A DNA stretch of 21,980 nt from an uncultured Lachnospiraceae bacterium. GTDB lineage: Bacteria; Bacillota; Clostridia; Lachnospirales; Lachnospiraceae. Positions 7,242 through 14,082 of the stretch are shown here, in pieces. Under the pieces are notes generated by a model, which saw only the letters and a program-made list of their open reading frames with translations, searched no databases and was not told the origin of the DNA. Numbering within the stretch: position 1 is the stretch's first letter; each line of letters opens with the position of its first letter. The DNA is taken from positions 1 through 21,980 of the forward strand of contig CATXUX010000048.1 of the NCBI GenBank assembly GCA_958402795.1, given 5' to 3'. The position numbers and the translations under genes are program-made.

Positions 7242-7914
7242 AATTACGACAATGATCATAAAAGGCGTGGGAGAGACGCTTTACATGACGCTTCTCTCTA
7301 CGGTACTGGGATATCTGCTCGGATTGCCAATGGGAATCATGCTGACCGTATTTGATGTGGATGGCCTGAAGCCGAACCGGGCGGCATACAAGATACTGGA
7401 CGTGATCGCCAATATCGTGAGAAGTATTCCATTTTTGATCCTGCTTATTCTGCTGATCCCGTTTACACGGTTCGTTGTCGGACAGAGCTATGGATCGTCT
7501 GCGACGGTAGTTCCACTCGTTGTGGCGGCAGTTCCGTATATCGCCAGAATGGTGGAATCTTCACTCAAAGAAGTCGATCCCGGAGTGATCGAAGCCGCGA
7601 AGTCCATGGGAGCCGGTACGATGTTTATTATCCGGAAGGTGCTTCTGGTTGAGGCAAGGACTTCTCTGATCAATGGCGTGACGATTACGGTCGGGACGAT
7701 CCTGGGATATTCTGCGATGGCGGGAACCATCGGCGGCGGCGGACTGGGCGATATCGCCATTCGTTACGGGTATTACCGTTATCAGTCCGATATCATGATC
7801 GTGACAGTGATCCTGCTGATTGTACTGGTACAGTTGTTCCAGACTATCGGTACCCGCATTGCTGCACGAATGGATAAGCGAAAGAGAAACAGACAGAAAA
7901 TAGGAGGAATCTGA
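7228..7914 (+). CDS. metI: Methionine ABC transporter permease MetI
   Basis: The preferred start is ATG 7228, 9 nt after AGGAGG (7213-7218). The in-frame ATG at 7222 is too close to that site, and the TTG at 7210 precedes it. The product is 228 aa with about five or six transmembrane helices. The EAA loop reads EVDPGVIEAAKSMGAG, the coupling site to the ATPase. A glycine-rich segment follows (MAGTIGGGGLGDIAIRYGY), typical of MetI. The gene overlaps metN by 14 nt, and its TGA lies 2 nt before the metQ start. Confidence 0.95.
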   Translation: MWTSEITTMIIKGVGETLYMTLLSTVLGYLLGLPMGIMLTVFDVDGLKPNRAAYKILDVIANIVRSIPFLILLILLIPFTRFVVGQSYGSSATVVPLVVAAVPYIARMVESSLKEVDPGVIEAAKSMGAGTMFIIRKVLLVEARTSLINGVTITVGTILGYSAMAGTIGGGGLGDIAIRYGYYRYQSDIMIVTVILLIVLVQLFQTIGTRIAARMDKRKRNRQKIGGI

Positions 7915-7916
7915 TT

Positions 7917-8792
7917 ATGAAAAAGAGATGGATTGCATTGTTACTGACAGGAATTCTGGCAACAGGTCTTTTGGCGGGCTGCGGCTCATCAGACGACAGC
8001 GCAGACAGCACGGCGGATAATACGCAGACGGAGAGTGAGGATACAGGAAGCGACGAAAAGACGACGATCAAAGTGGCAGCTTCGGCGACGCCGCATGCGG
8101 AGATTCTGGAGGAGGCGAAACCGCTTCTTGAGGAGCAGGGATATGAACTGGAAATCACGGTATTTGACGATTATGTGCAGCCGAATGAGGTAGTAGAGAG
8201 CGGAGAGTTTGATGCGAACTATTTCCAGCATATCCCGTATCTGGAGAGCTTTAATGAAGAAAAAGGAACGCATCTGGTGAATGCGGGCGGTATCCACTAT
8301 GAACCATTCGGCATCTATCCGGGGACAAAGAGCAGCCTGGATGATATCGCAGACGGTGATAAGATCGCGGTTCCGAACGACACAACAAATGAGGCGCGTG
8401 CGCTTCTGCTGCTTCAGGATAATGGAATCATTACCCTGAAGGATGGCGCAGGCCTGGAGGCAACGGTAAATGACATTGAAGAAAATCCGTACAATGTAGA
8501 AATTGTAGAACTCGAGGCCGCACAGGTTGCTCGTGTAACAGAAGAGATGGCATATGTTGTACTGAATGGGAACTATGCACTTCAGGCAGGTTATTCCGTG
8601 AAGAACGATGCACTGGCTTACGAGAAGTCCGATTCCGAGGCGGCAAAAACGTACGTAAATGTTATCGCTGTTAAGGAAGGAAATGAGGACAGTGAGGCAA
8701 TCCAGGCGCTGGTAGAGGTACTCAAATCCGACGAGATCAAGGACTTCATCAATGAAAATTATGACGGGGCAGTAATCCCGTTTGAGGATTAA
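7917..8792 (+). CDS. metQ: Methionine-binding lipoprotein MetQ (NlpA family)
   Basis: The 291-aa substrate-binding lipoprotein has a signal peptide (MKKRWIALLLTGILATG) and lipobox LLAGC with the lipidated Cys at residue 22. An acidic Ser/Asp-rich linker follows before the NlpA fold. Family landmarks include IKVAASATPHAEIL, DANYFQHIPYL and KIAVPNDTTNEARALLLLQ. AGGAGG lies about 9 nt before the ATG. It would deliver methionine to MetI/MetN at the outer face of the membrane. No hairpin terminator is seen after its stop; the yfhO promoter block begins 35 nt downstream. Confidence 0.95.
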   Translation: MKKRWIALLLTGILATGLLAGCGSSDDSADSTADNTQTESEDTGSDEKTTIKVAASATPHAEILEEAKPLLEEQGYELEITVFDDYVQPNEVVESGEFDANYFQHIPYLESFNEEKGTHLVNAGGIHYEPFGIYPGTKSSLDDIADGDKIAVPNDTTNEARALLLLQDNGIITLKDGAGLEATVNDIEENPYNVEIVELEAAQVARVTEEMAYVVLNGNYALQAGYSVKNDALAYEKSDSEAAKTYVNVIAVKEGNEDSEAIQALVEVLKSDEIKDFINENYDGAVIPFED

Positions 8793-8827
8793 AGATAAAA
8801 CTGCATACAGACAGCAGAACAAGTACT

Positions 8828-8896
8828 TTTAAGAATTCTTTAGAAATACTTTTGACGATTCTTAAGATACAGTGGGTAGACTAAGCTCCGGAGGTG
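8828..8896 (+). promoter_or_regulatory. Conserved promoter/leader of yfhO, copy 2
   Basis: This is the second copy of the block at 3548-3616, at a constant offset of 5280 with no gaps. The regulator-type repeats start at 8828 (TTTAAGA) and 8839 (TTTAGAA). The likely -10 TAAGAT is at 8863-8868, CTAAGC at 8881-8886 and ribosome site CGGAGGTG at 8889-8896. Changes cluster in the spacer and just after the -10, while the repeats, -10 and ribosome site are kept. Confidence 0.75.
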
Positions 8897-8903
8897 TGCT
8901 GAG

Positions 8904-11489
8904 ATGAAGAAAAATAACCGGAGTGGTCTGGCATATTTCGGACTGGGGATTCTGACGCTTTTTGTATGCTGGCTTTTTGTGGGAAGGCAGGGTATATTCG
9001 GAGCGAAGGTGGACTGGCTTGGCCAGCACAGTGTATTCCCGGAATATTTTCGGCAGTTATTTTATGAAACCGGCGATTTTTTCCCGGAATTTGCAGGAAA
9101 TATCGGCGGCGGGCAGAATATCTATAACTTTTCCTATTATGGACTGTATAATCCCATTGTTTTGTTTGCATATCTGCTTCCGTTCGTGAAGATGAGCGAT
9201 TATCTGATGGCGGCCTGCATCGCGGGACTTCTGGCATCGGTATGGATTTTATATTACTGGCTGGGAAAGCGGGGATTTTCGCCTGAAATTCGTTTCCCCG
9301 TGGCGGCGTTGTTTTTATTGGCGGGACCGATGATCTACCATTCGTTTCACCAGATCATGTTTGTCAACTATATGCCGTTCCTTTTACTTTCCCTGCTGGG
9401 GGTAGACCGGCATTTTGAAAAAGGGAGATCCGGGTTATATACGGTCAGTGTGTTTTTGATGATCATGACTAGCTTTTATTTCAGCATCGGCGGGATGCTC
9501 GTGCTGGTACTGTATGGGTTGTCGCGATGGCTGGAACTGCGGGAAAAACAGGAGATGTTTCAACAAAGAAGAGTGGGAAACATCCGCTTATTTTTACGGG
9601 ACGGACTGGGATTTCTTTTCCCGATGCTTACGGCTGTCCTGATGAGTGGAGTCCTTTTGATCCCGACGGCATATGCAATTCTCGGACGGAGCGGAGGCGG
9701 TCAAAAAAAAGATATCTGGTCTCTTTTCATACCGGATTTCTCTGTCACGCGCCTGACCTACAGCAGCTATGGGATTGGACTTACTACACTGGTCATTACC
9801 GTGCTTCTCACGGGACTGGCGTACCGGAAGTGGCGGGAAAAGATTTTGGGCATCGGGTGCATATTGATTTTTTCTGTGCCGGTATTTGCATGGCTTTTGA
9901 ATGGCGGTCTGTATGTGCGGAGCAAGGCTCTGATTCCGTTTCTTCCATTATTATGTTATATGACTGCAATCTGGGTGGAAAAACAAAAGCAGCGGGAAAT
10001 CTCATTTCGTGTCAGTGTTGCGGCGTACGTCTTTACGATTCTGATTCTGCTCCAGAAGAACTGCGGCGGACAGGAATTTGAGCTGGGAACATGGGGACAG
10101 GGACTTCTTCTGGCTGACGGTGTCCTGATGCTGGTCTGTTTTTTGTTATACCGGCGCCGGGGACGCCTTGCCTGGCTGACGGTGCCGCCGATACTGTGTC
10201 TGTTTGTGGCTTTCAGTGTGTTTTACAGTCATTCTTCGGACGTTGTAGACCGAGAGACTTACGCCCGGGTGACAGACCTCCGGATCGGAGATACGATCAG
10301 CCGGACGCTGGATGAGGAGACGGGATTTTACCGTCTGGAACAGTCGGGGAATGTGACCGAGAAGGAGGCGGATCTGAACCGGATCTGGGATTCCAGACAG
10401 TGGATTTCATCCGTGTATTCTTCTTCCTACAACGCAGACTATCAGGAATTCCGGCAGAACGTGTTTGAGGTGGAAGAACCATTCCGGAATGATCTGATGC
10501 AGGCGGCTTCGGATAATCCGCTGTATCAGAAACTGATGGGAGTAAAGTATATTGCCGATGGAACAAATGTATATACAAACGAAAATGCGGCGCCTGTTAT
10601 TTACGCTACAGACAAGGTGATTTCAGAAAAGTATTATGACAGTCTGGATTTTCCGTATAATCAGATCGCACTGATGCAGTACGCAGTCGTACAGAATAGC
10701 AGAGACAGCGGGGAGGAATGGAAAAAGGAGCTGGAAGAAAAGGCCGGACTGAAGGAAATCTCACTGCCGGAAGATCTTGCAGAGTGGAATACTGCCGGAT
10801 TGTCTGTCGGACAGAAAGAGGATGGAAGTTACCATGTGCAGGCAGAGAAAAAAACGGGGGTAACATGGCAGATCACGAAGGAAGCACCGCAGCAGGAACA
10901 GCTTTTGTACGTACAATTTCAGGTAAAGAACCGAAAACCTGCCAGGGATGTGGCAGTCTGGCTGAACGGGACCAGAAATAAGCTGAGTGCAGGCGGACAT
11001 ATTTATTATAACGGAAATACGACATTTACCTGGGCGATTCCGATCGAAAAAGGACAGACAGATGTGGAACTGGTATTCGGGGAAGGTGATTATCAGATCT
11101 CAAATTTGAAATGCTATCTGGGAGACGCCGGTATACTGGAGGACGAAAAAACAGCAGGAAAACAACTGTATCAGTCAGAATTCCAGCCGAACCGGGAACA
11201 GACGAAAGGAGACCGGATCCAGGGAACGATCCGGGTGGAGAACACGGGATATTGTATCACATCCATTCCATACGATTCCGGCTTTGAAATCTTTGTGGAC
11301 GGAAAACGGACCGTCGGAGAAAAAGTAAACACAACATTTCTGGAATTTCCGGTTGCAGCCGGAGCACATGACATAGAAATCAGGTACCATGCACCGGGCG
11401 TGGAGCTTGGAAAACTGCTGTCGTGCATAGGAGCGGTAATGTTTGGAATTGCTCTGCTGCGGAACAAAATAGTGAAAAGTAGACTTTGA
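8904..11489 (+). CDS. yfhO: YfhO-family polytopic membrane glycosyltransferase
   Basis: The 861-aa protein fits YfhO (GT-C fold) in size and plan. A first transmembrane helix (about 10-27) is followed by the family motif DWLGQH with Asp37, then about a dozen further helices to residue ~435. A large extracytoplasmic region (about 440-835) follows, with a beta-rich carbohydrate-binding-like part, and a final helix (about 838-855). Established for Bacillus: YfhO moves sugar from an undecaprenyl-phosphate donor made by CsbB onto lipoteichoic acid outside the membrane. Here the donor-making candidate is the glycosyltransferase at 3623-4606, which has nearly the same promoter although metNIQ and rarA lie between. 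GGAGG lies 9 nt before the ATG. The acceptor polymer is not known. Confidence 0.88.
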   Translation: MKKNNRSGLAYFGLGILTLFVCWLFVGRQGIFGAKVDWLGQHSVFPEYFRQLFYETGDFFPEFAGNIGGGQNIYNFSYYGLYNPIVLFAYLLPFVKMSDYLMAACIAGLLASVWILYYWLGKRGFSPEIRFPVAALFLLAGPMIYHSFHQIMFVNYMPFLLLSLLGVDRHFEKGRSGLYTVSVFLMIMTSFYFSIGGMLVLVLYGLSRWLELREKQEMFQQRRVGNIRLFLRDGLGFLFPMLTAVLMSGVLLIPTAYAILGRSGGGQKKDIWSLFIPDFSVTRLTYSSYGIGLTTLVITVLLTGLAYRKWREKILGIGCILIFSVPVFAWLLNGGLYVRSKALIPFLPLLCYMTAIWVEKQKQREISFRVSVAAYVFTILILLQKNCGGQEFELGTWGQGLLLADGVLMLVCFLLYRRRGRLAWLTVPPILCLFVAFSVFYSHSSDVVDRETYARVTDLRIGDTISRTLDEETGFYRLEQSGNVTEKEADLNRIWDSRQWISSVYSSSYNADYQEFRQNVFEVEEPFRNDLMQAASDNPLYQKLMGVKYIADGTNVYTNENAAPVIYATDKVISEKYYDSLDFPYNQIALMQYAVVQNSRDSGEEWKKELEEKAGLKEISLPEDLAEWNTAGLSVGQKEDGSYHVQAEKKTGVTWQITKEAPQQEQLLYVQFQVKNRKPARDVAVWLNGTRNKLSAGGHIYYNGNTTFTWAIPIEKGQTDVELVFGEGDYQISNLKCYLGDAGILEDEKTAGKQLYQSEFQPNREQTKGDRIQGTIRVENTGYCITSIPYDSGFEIFVDGKRTVGEKVNTTFLEFPVAAGAHDIEIRYHAPGVELGKLLSCIGAVMFGIALLRNKIVKSRL

Positions 11490-11529
11490 AAAGGTTTTTT
11501 AGGTTGAATCTCGATTCTTGAAAAGCAAG

Positions 11530-11579
11530 ATTGCAGGGCAGGCGGGTAAAAACAGGATTACCCGTCTGCTTTCTGCAAT
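11530..11579 (+). terminator. Nested hairpin terminator after yfhO
   Basis: An inner 12-bp stem GCAGGCGGGTAA (11538-11549) pairs with TTACCCGTCTGC (11558-11569, one G-U) around an 8-nt loop. An outer stem ATTGCAG (11530-11536) pairs with CTGCAAT (11573-11579). TTTTGTTGT follows. It ends yfhO transcription and partly coincides with the rarA-like tail. Confidence 0.7.
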
Positions 11580-11623
11580 TTTGTTGTCTCTTTCCACGCC
11601 TGAATTTCTTCCAGACGTTTTTT
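11558..11623 (-). pseudogene. Diverged duplicate of the 3' end of rarA
   Basis: On the minus strand these bases encode KKRLEEIQAWKE, nine more residues and a stop, aligning to the last 21 codons of rarA (14 of 21 residues identical). At the DNA level 11557-11623 matches 4615-4681 without gaps, about 54 of 67 bases, including 28 identical bases (4646-4673 and 11588-11615). Similarity stops abruptly upstream of the KK codons, so it is a tail only, not a gene. Several differences are synonymous, so it comes from a diverged rarA rather than from a very recent copy of the local one. Confidence 0.75.
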
Positions 11624-11716
11624 GCAGATTCTTAATATCAATACCGATCCCTTTTTCCCTTTTTTATTTTTTCGGAAGTACAATGAAAGCGCAAAGAGAA
11701 AAGGAGTGAGCAGCAA

Positions 11717-11908
11717 ATGAAAGTTTCGAAATCCATTCAGAAATATGAATACAGAATTGACAGGAAAGCAGAACGGTTTCTGTGGAAACATCCGGTCCTT
11801 GGATTCTTTTCTATCTTTATCGGTGTGCCGGTTTTTATTCTGGCATGTGTCTGTATCAGTACGCTGATCATTGCCTTTCCGGTATCGTGGGTGTTGGGCA
11901 TCTTATGA
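11717..11908 (+). CDS. Small membrane protein, function unknown
   Basis: A 63-aa frame starts at ATG 11717, with AAGGAG about 10 nt upstream. The first 27 residues are charged and probably cytoplasmic (KVSKSIQKYEYRIDRKAERFLW). The rest is one long or two short hydrophobic helices (about 28-62) with two cysteines. A possible -10 TACAAT lies at 11679-11684, with no clear -35. It is transcribed toward ktrB, whose own promoter starts immediately after this stop. Size, ribosome site and composition argue for a real gene. The family is not recognised; a link to potassium transport is only positional. Confidence 0.65.
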   Translation: MKVSKSIQKYEYRIDRKAERFLWKHPVLGFFSIFIGVPVFILACVCISTLIIAFPVSWVLGIL

Positions 11909-11910
11909 TC

Positions 11911-11974
11911 TTTATACAATCTTAATACAGAAACGGACATTTTTTTACATTCTTTATTTGAGCAAGGGTATGAT
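11911..11974 (+). promoter_or_regulatory. ktr operon promoter with KdpE-like repeats
   Basis: Half-sites TTTATAC (11911), TTAATAC (11922), TTTTTAC (11942) and TTTATTT (11953) form two pairs, each with 11-bp spacing. They resemble the T-rich TTTATAC / TTTACAC repeats bound by E. coli KdpE. A TATGAT -10 lies at 11969-11974 with no consensus -35 at 17 bp, as expected for an activated promoter. A KdpE-like regulator is the last gene of this operon. Confidence 0.55.
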
Positions 11975-12012
11975 AAAGACCAGATAAAGAGAGATAAAGG
12001 AGCTCCGTCTGT

Positions 12013-13347
12013 ATGAGTATGTTGATTCGTGGAAAGAAAAAGCTGACGTCGTATCAGACTATTATTCTGGGGTTTATGGGGGTGATCCTGCTTGGGACCT
12101 TTCTTTTGATGCTTCCGGCATCCAGCCGGATGAGAGTGGTCACCCCATTTTCGGAAGCACTGTTTACTTCAACGTCCGCCGTCTGTGTTACCGGACTGGT
12201 GCTTCATGATACTGCTACTTACTGGTCGGCATTCGGACAGCTGGTAATCATGATCCTGATCCAGATCGGCGGGATGGGAGTCATTACCGTTGCCGCGTCA
12301 TTCGCCGTGATTTCAGGGAGGAGGATCTCACTGATGCAGCGAAGCACTCTTCAGGAAGCGGTGTCGGCGCCAAAGGTAGGCGGGATCGTAAGGCTGACGA
12401 GTTTTATCGTGAAGGTTACGCTTCTGTTTGAACTGCTTGGCGCGTTGGTTATGGCGCCGGTTTTTTTCAGGGATTTCGGATTTCGCGGAATCTGGATGGC
12501 GCTGTTCCACTCGGTCTCTGCCTTTTGCAATGCAGGATTTGACCTGATGGGGACAAAGATGAAATTTTCCTCGCTGACAGCTTATGCGGATGAGCCGGTG
12601 GTGAACCTGACCGTGATGTGTCTGATCATCATAGGAGGGATCGGTTTTTTGACATGGGATGACATTCATGTGAACCGGCTGCATTTTCATAAGTATAAGA
12701 TGCAGAGCAAGGTCATTCTCAGTATGACGGCTGTCCTGCTGCTTGTACCAGCAGTTTATTTTTACTTTTATGAGTTTTCGTCTCTGGCGCCCGGCGAGAG
12801 AATATTAAGTTCTCTGTTCCAGTCGGTCACGCCAAGAACAGCGGGATTTAATACCGTGGATCTGACAAAAATCAGTGAAACAGGACAGTCCGTGATCATT
12901 GTCCTGATGCTGATCGGAGGAAGTCCGGGATCGACAGCGGGGGGAATGAAGACAACGACGATCGCCGTACTGTTCGGGACTTCGTTTTCCACGTTTTCCA
13001 GAAAAGAAGACACGCACTTCTTCGGGAGAAGAATCGGGAATGAAGTGGTAAAAAACGCTGCGACGATCCTGCTGATGTATGTCAGTCTGTTTTTTTTCGG
13101 CGGTGTGGCGCTCAGTATTGCGGAAGGACTTCCGATGCTGACCTGTCTGTTTGAAACCGCTTCGGCACTGGGAACGGTCGGACTGTCGCTGGGCATTACG
13201 CCGGGACTGGGACAGGTGTCGCGGGGAATCTTAATTTTGCTGATGTTTTTCGGCCGTGTCGGGGGTCTGACACTTGTATACGCCGCACTGTCCGGGACCA
13301 AGAAGCAGCCTGCAAAACTTCCGCAGGAGCGGATCATGGTTGGATAA
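12013..13347 (+). CDS. ktrB: Potassium uptake channel subunit KtrB (TrkH/KtrB family)
   Basis: The 444-aa length is typical of KtrB. The four pore-loop repeats are visible: TSTSAVCVTGL (52-62), HSVSAFCNAGF (166-176), QSVTPRTAGFNT (270-281) and ETASALGTVGLS (381-392). Each has the conserved filter glycine. The flexible intramembrane gate loop GGSPGSTAGG (302-311) and the GRVGGLT helix (414-420) are present. KtrB carries potassium across the membrane, coupled to sodium in some species, under control of the KtrA ring. AAGGAG lies 10 nt before ATG 12013; a second in-frame ATG is at 12019. It is the first gene of a four-gene operon. Confidence 0.95.
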   Translation: MSMLIRGKKKLTSYQTIILGFMGVILLGTFLLMLPASSRMRVVTPFSEALFTSTSAVCVTGLVLHDTATYWSAFGQLVIMILIQIGGMGVITVAASFAVISGRRISLMQRSTLQEAVSAPKVGGIVRLTSFIVKVTLLFELLGALVMAPVFFRDFGFRGIWMALFHSVSAFCNAGFDLMGTKMKFSSLTAYADEPVVNLTVMCLIIIGGIGFLTWDDIHVNRLHFHKYKMQSKVILSMTAVLLLVPAVYFYFYEFSSLAPGERILSSLFQSVTPRTAGFNTVDLTKISETGQSVIIVLMLIGGSPGSTAGGMKTTTIAVLFGTSFSTFSRKEDTHFFGRRIGNEVVKNAATILLMYVSLFFFGGVALSIAEGLPMLTCLFETASALGTVGLSLGITPGLGQVSRGILILLMFFGRVGGLTLVYAALSGTKKQPAKLPQERIMVG

Positions 13348-13400
13348 AGAGGAATATCAGGAATCCTTGAAAAACAAGGAAAGAGGAGGAAACGAAAGAG

Positions 13401-14048
13401 ATGAAATCCATATTATTGATCGGACTTGGAAGATTTGGAAAACACATTGCCATGCACTTAAATGAACTGGGGCATCAGGTCATGGCGGTAGACCATAAGG
13501 AGGAGCGTGTAGACGCCGTACTGCCGTTTACGACGAACGCACAGATCGGAGACAGCACAAATGCCGATTTCTTAGAGTCCCTGGGAATCCGCAACTATGA
13601 CGTCTGCATTGTCGCCATCGGAAATGATTTTCAGAGCTCGCTGGAAACAACGTCGCTGCTCAAAGAAATGGGGGCGAAGCTGGTTGTCTCGCGGGCGGCC
13701 AGGGACGTGCAGGCAAAATTTCTTTTGCGCAACGGGGCGGACGAGGTCGTTTATCCTGAGAAGCAGTTGGCAAAATGGACAGCGATCCGATATACCGCAG
13801 ACCATATTCTGGATTATATTGAACTGGATGAGGAACATGCCATGTATGAAGTCACGGTTCCCGGGGAATGGATAGGGCGGACGATCGACCAGATCGACAT
13901 CCGGAAAAAATACCATATCAATATCATAGGAATCAAGAGAAATGGAAAGCTGGGACTTACGATCCTGCCGGATCTTATATTAGAAGCCGGGGATACGCTG
14001 CTCGTACTCGGCAGAAATAAGAACCTGCAGAGATGCTTTCGGATATAA
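13401..14048 (+). CDS. ktrA: Potassium channel regulatory subunit KtrA (RCK domain)
   Basis: A 215-aa cytoplasmic protein. The N-terminal RCK_N Rossmann domain has the nucleotide-binding glycine motif GLGRFG, the acidic end of beta 2 (AVDHKEERVD) and GDSTNADFL. The RCK_C domain (about 135-215) ends LILEAGDTLLVLGRNKNLQRCF. KtrA rings bind ATP/ADP and gate KtrB. GAGGAGG lies 11 nt before the ATG. A short TCCTTG-AAAAA-CAAGGA hairpin (13364-13380) sits between ktrB and this ribosome site and could tune the subunit ratio; that is speculative. Confidence 0.95.
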   Translation: MKSILLIGLGRFGKHIAMHLNELGHQVMAVDHKEERVDAVLPFTTNAQIGDSTNADFLESLGIRNYDVCIVAIGNDFQSSLETTSLLKEMGAKLVVSRAARDVQAKFLLRNGADEVVYPEKQLAKWTAIRYTADHILDYIELDEEHAMYEVTVPGEWIGRTIDQIDIRKKYHINIIGIKRNGKLGLTILPDLILEAGDTLLVLGRNKNLQRCFRI

Positions 14049-14082
14049 AGCGGGTCGTTTACTCGAAAGGGGTGGGGATAAG

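Noticed and set aside
7989..8822. 277-codon minus-strand open frame opposite metQ
   Set aside because: It runs antisense to an unmistakable NlpA lipoprotein gene, has no recognisable domain or ribosome site, and its composition reflects the reverse complement of metQ codons.
8793..8827. Terminator after metQ
   Set aside because: No stable hairpin with a T run was found in the 35 nt between the metQ stop and the yfhO promoter block.
12928..12966. Possible nucleotide-binding loop in KtrB (GGSPGSTAGG)
   Set aside because: This is the normal intramembrane gate loop of KtrB proteins, not a Walker A.
13364..13380. Hairpin TCCTTG-AAAAA-CAAGGA as a terminator between ktrB and ktrA
   Set aside because: The 6-bp stem has no T tail and sits just before a strong ribosome site, so it does not terminate the operon.
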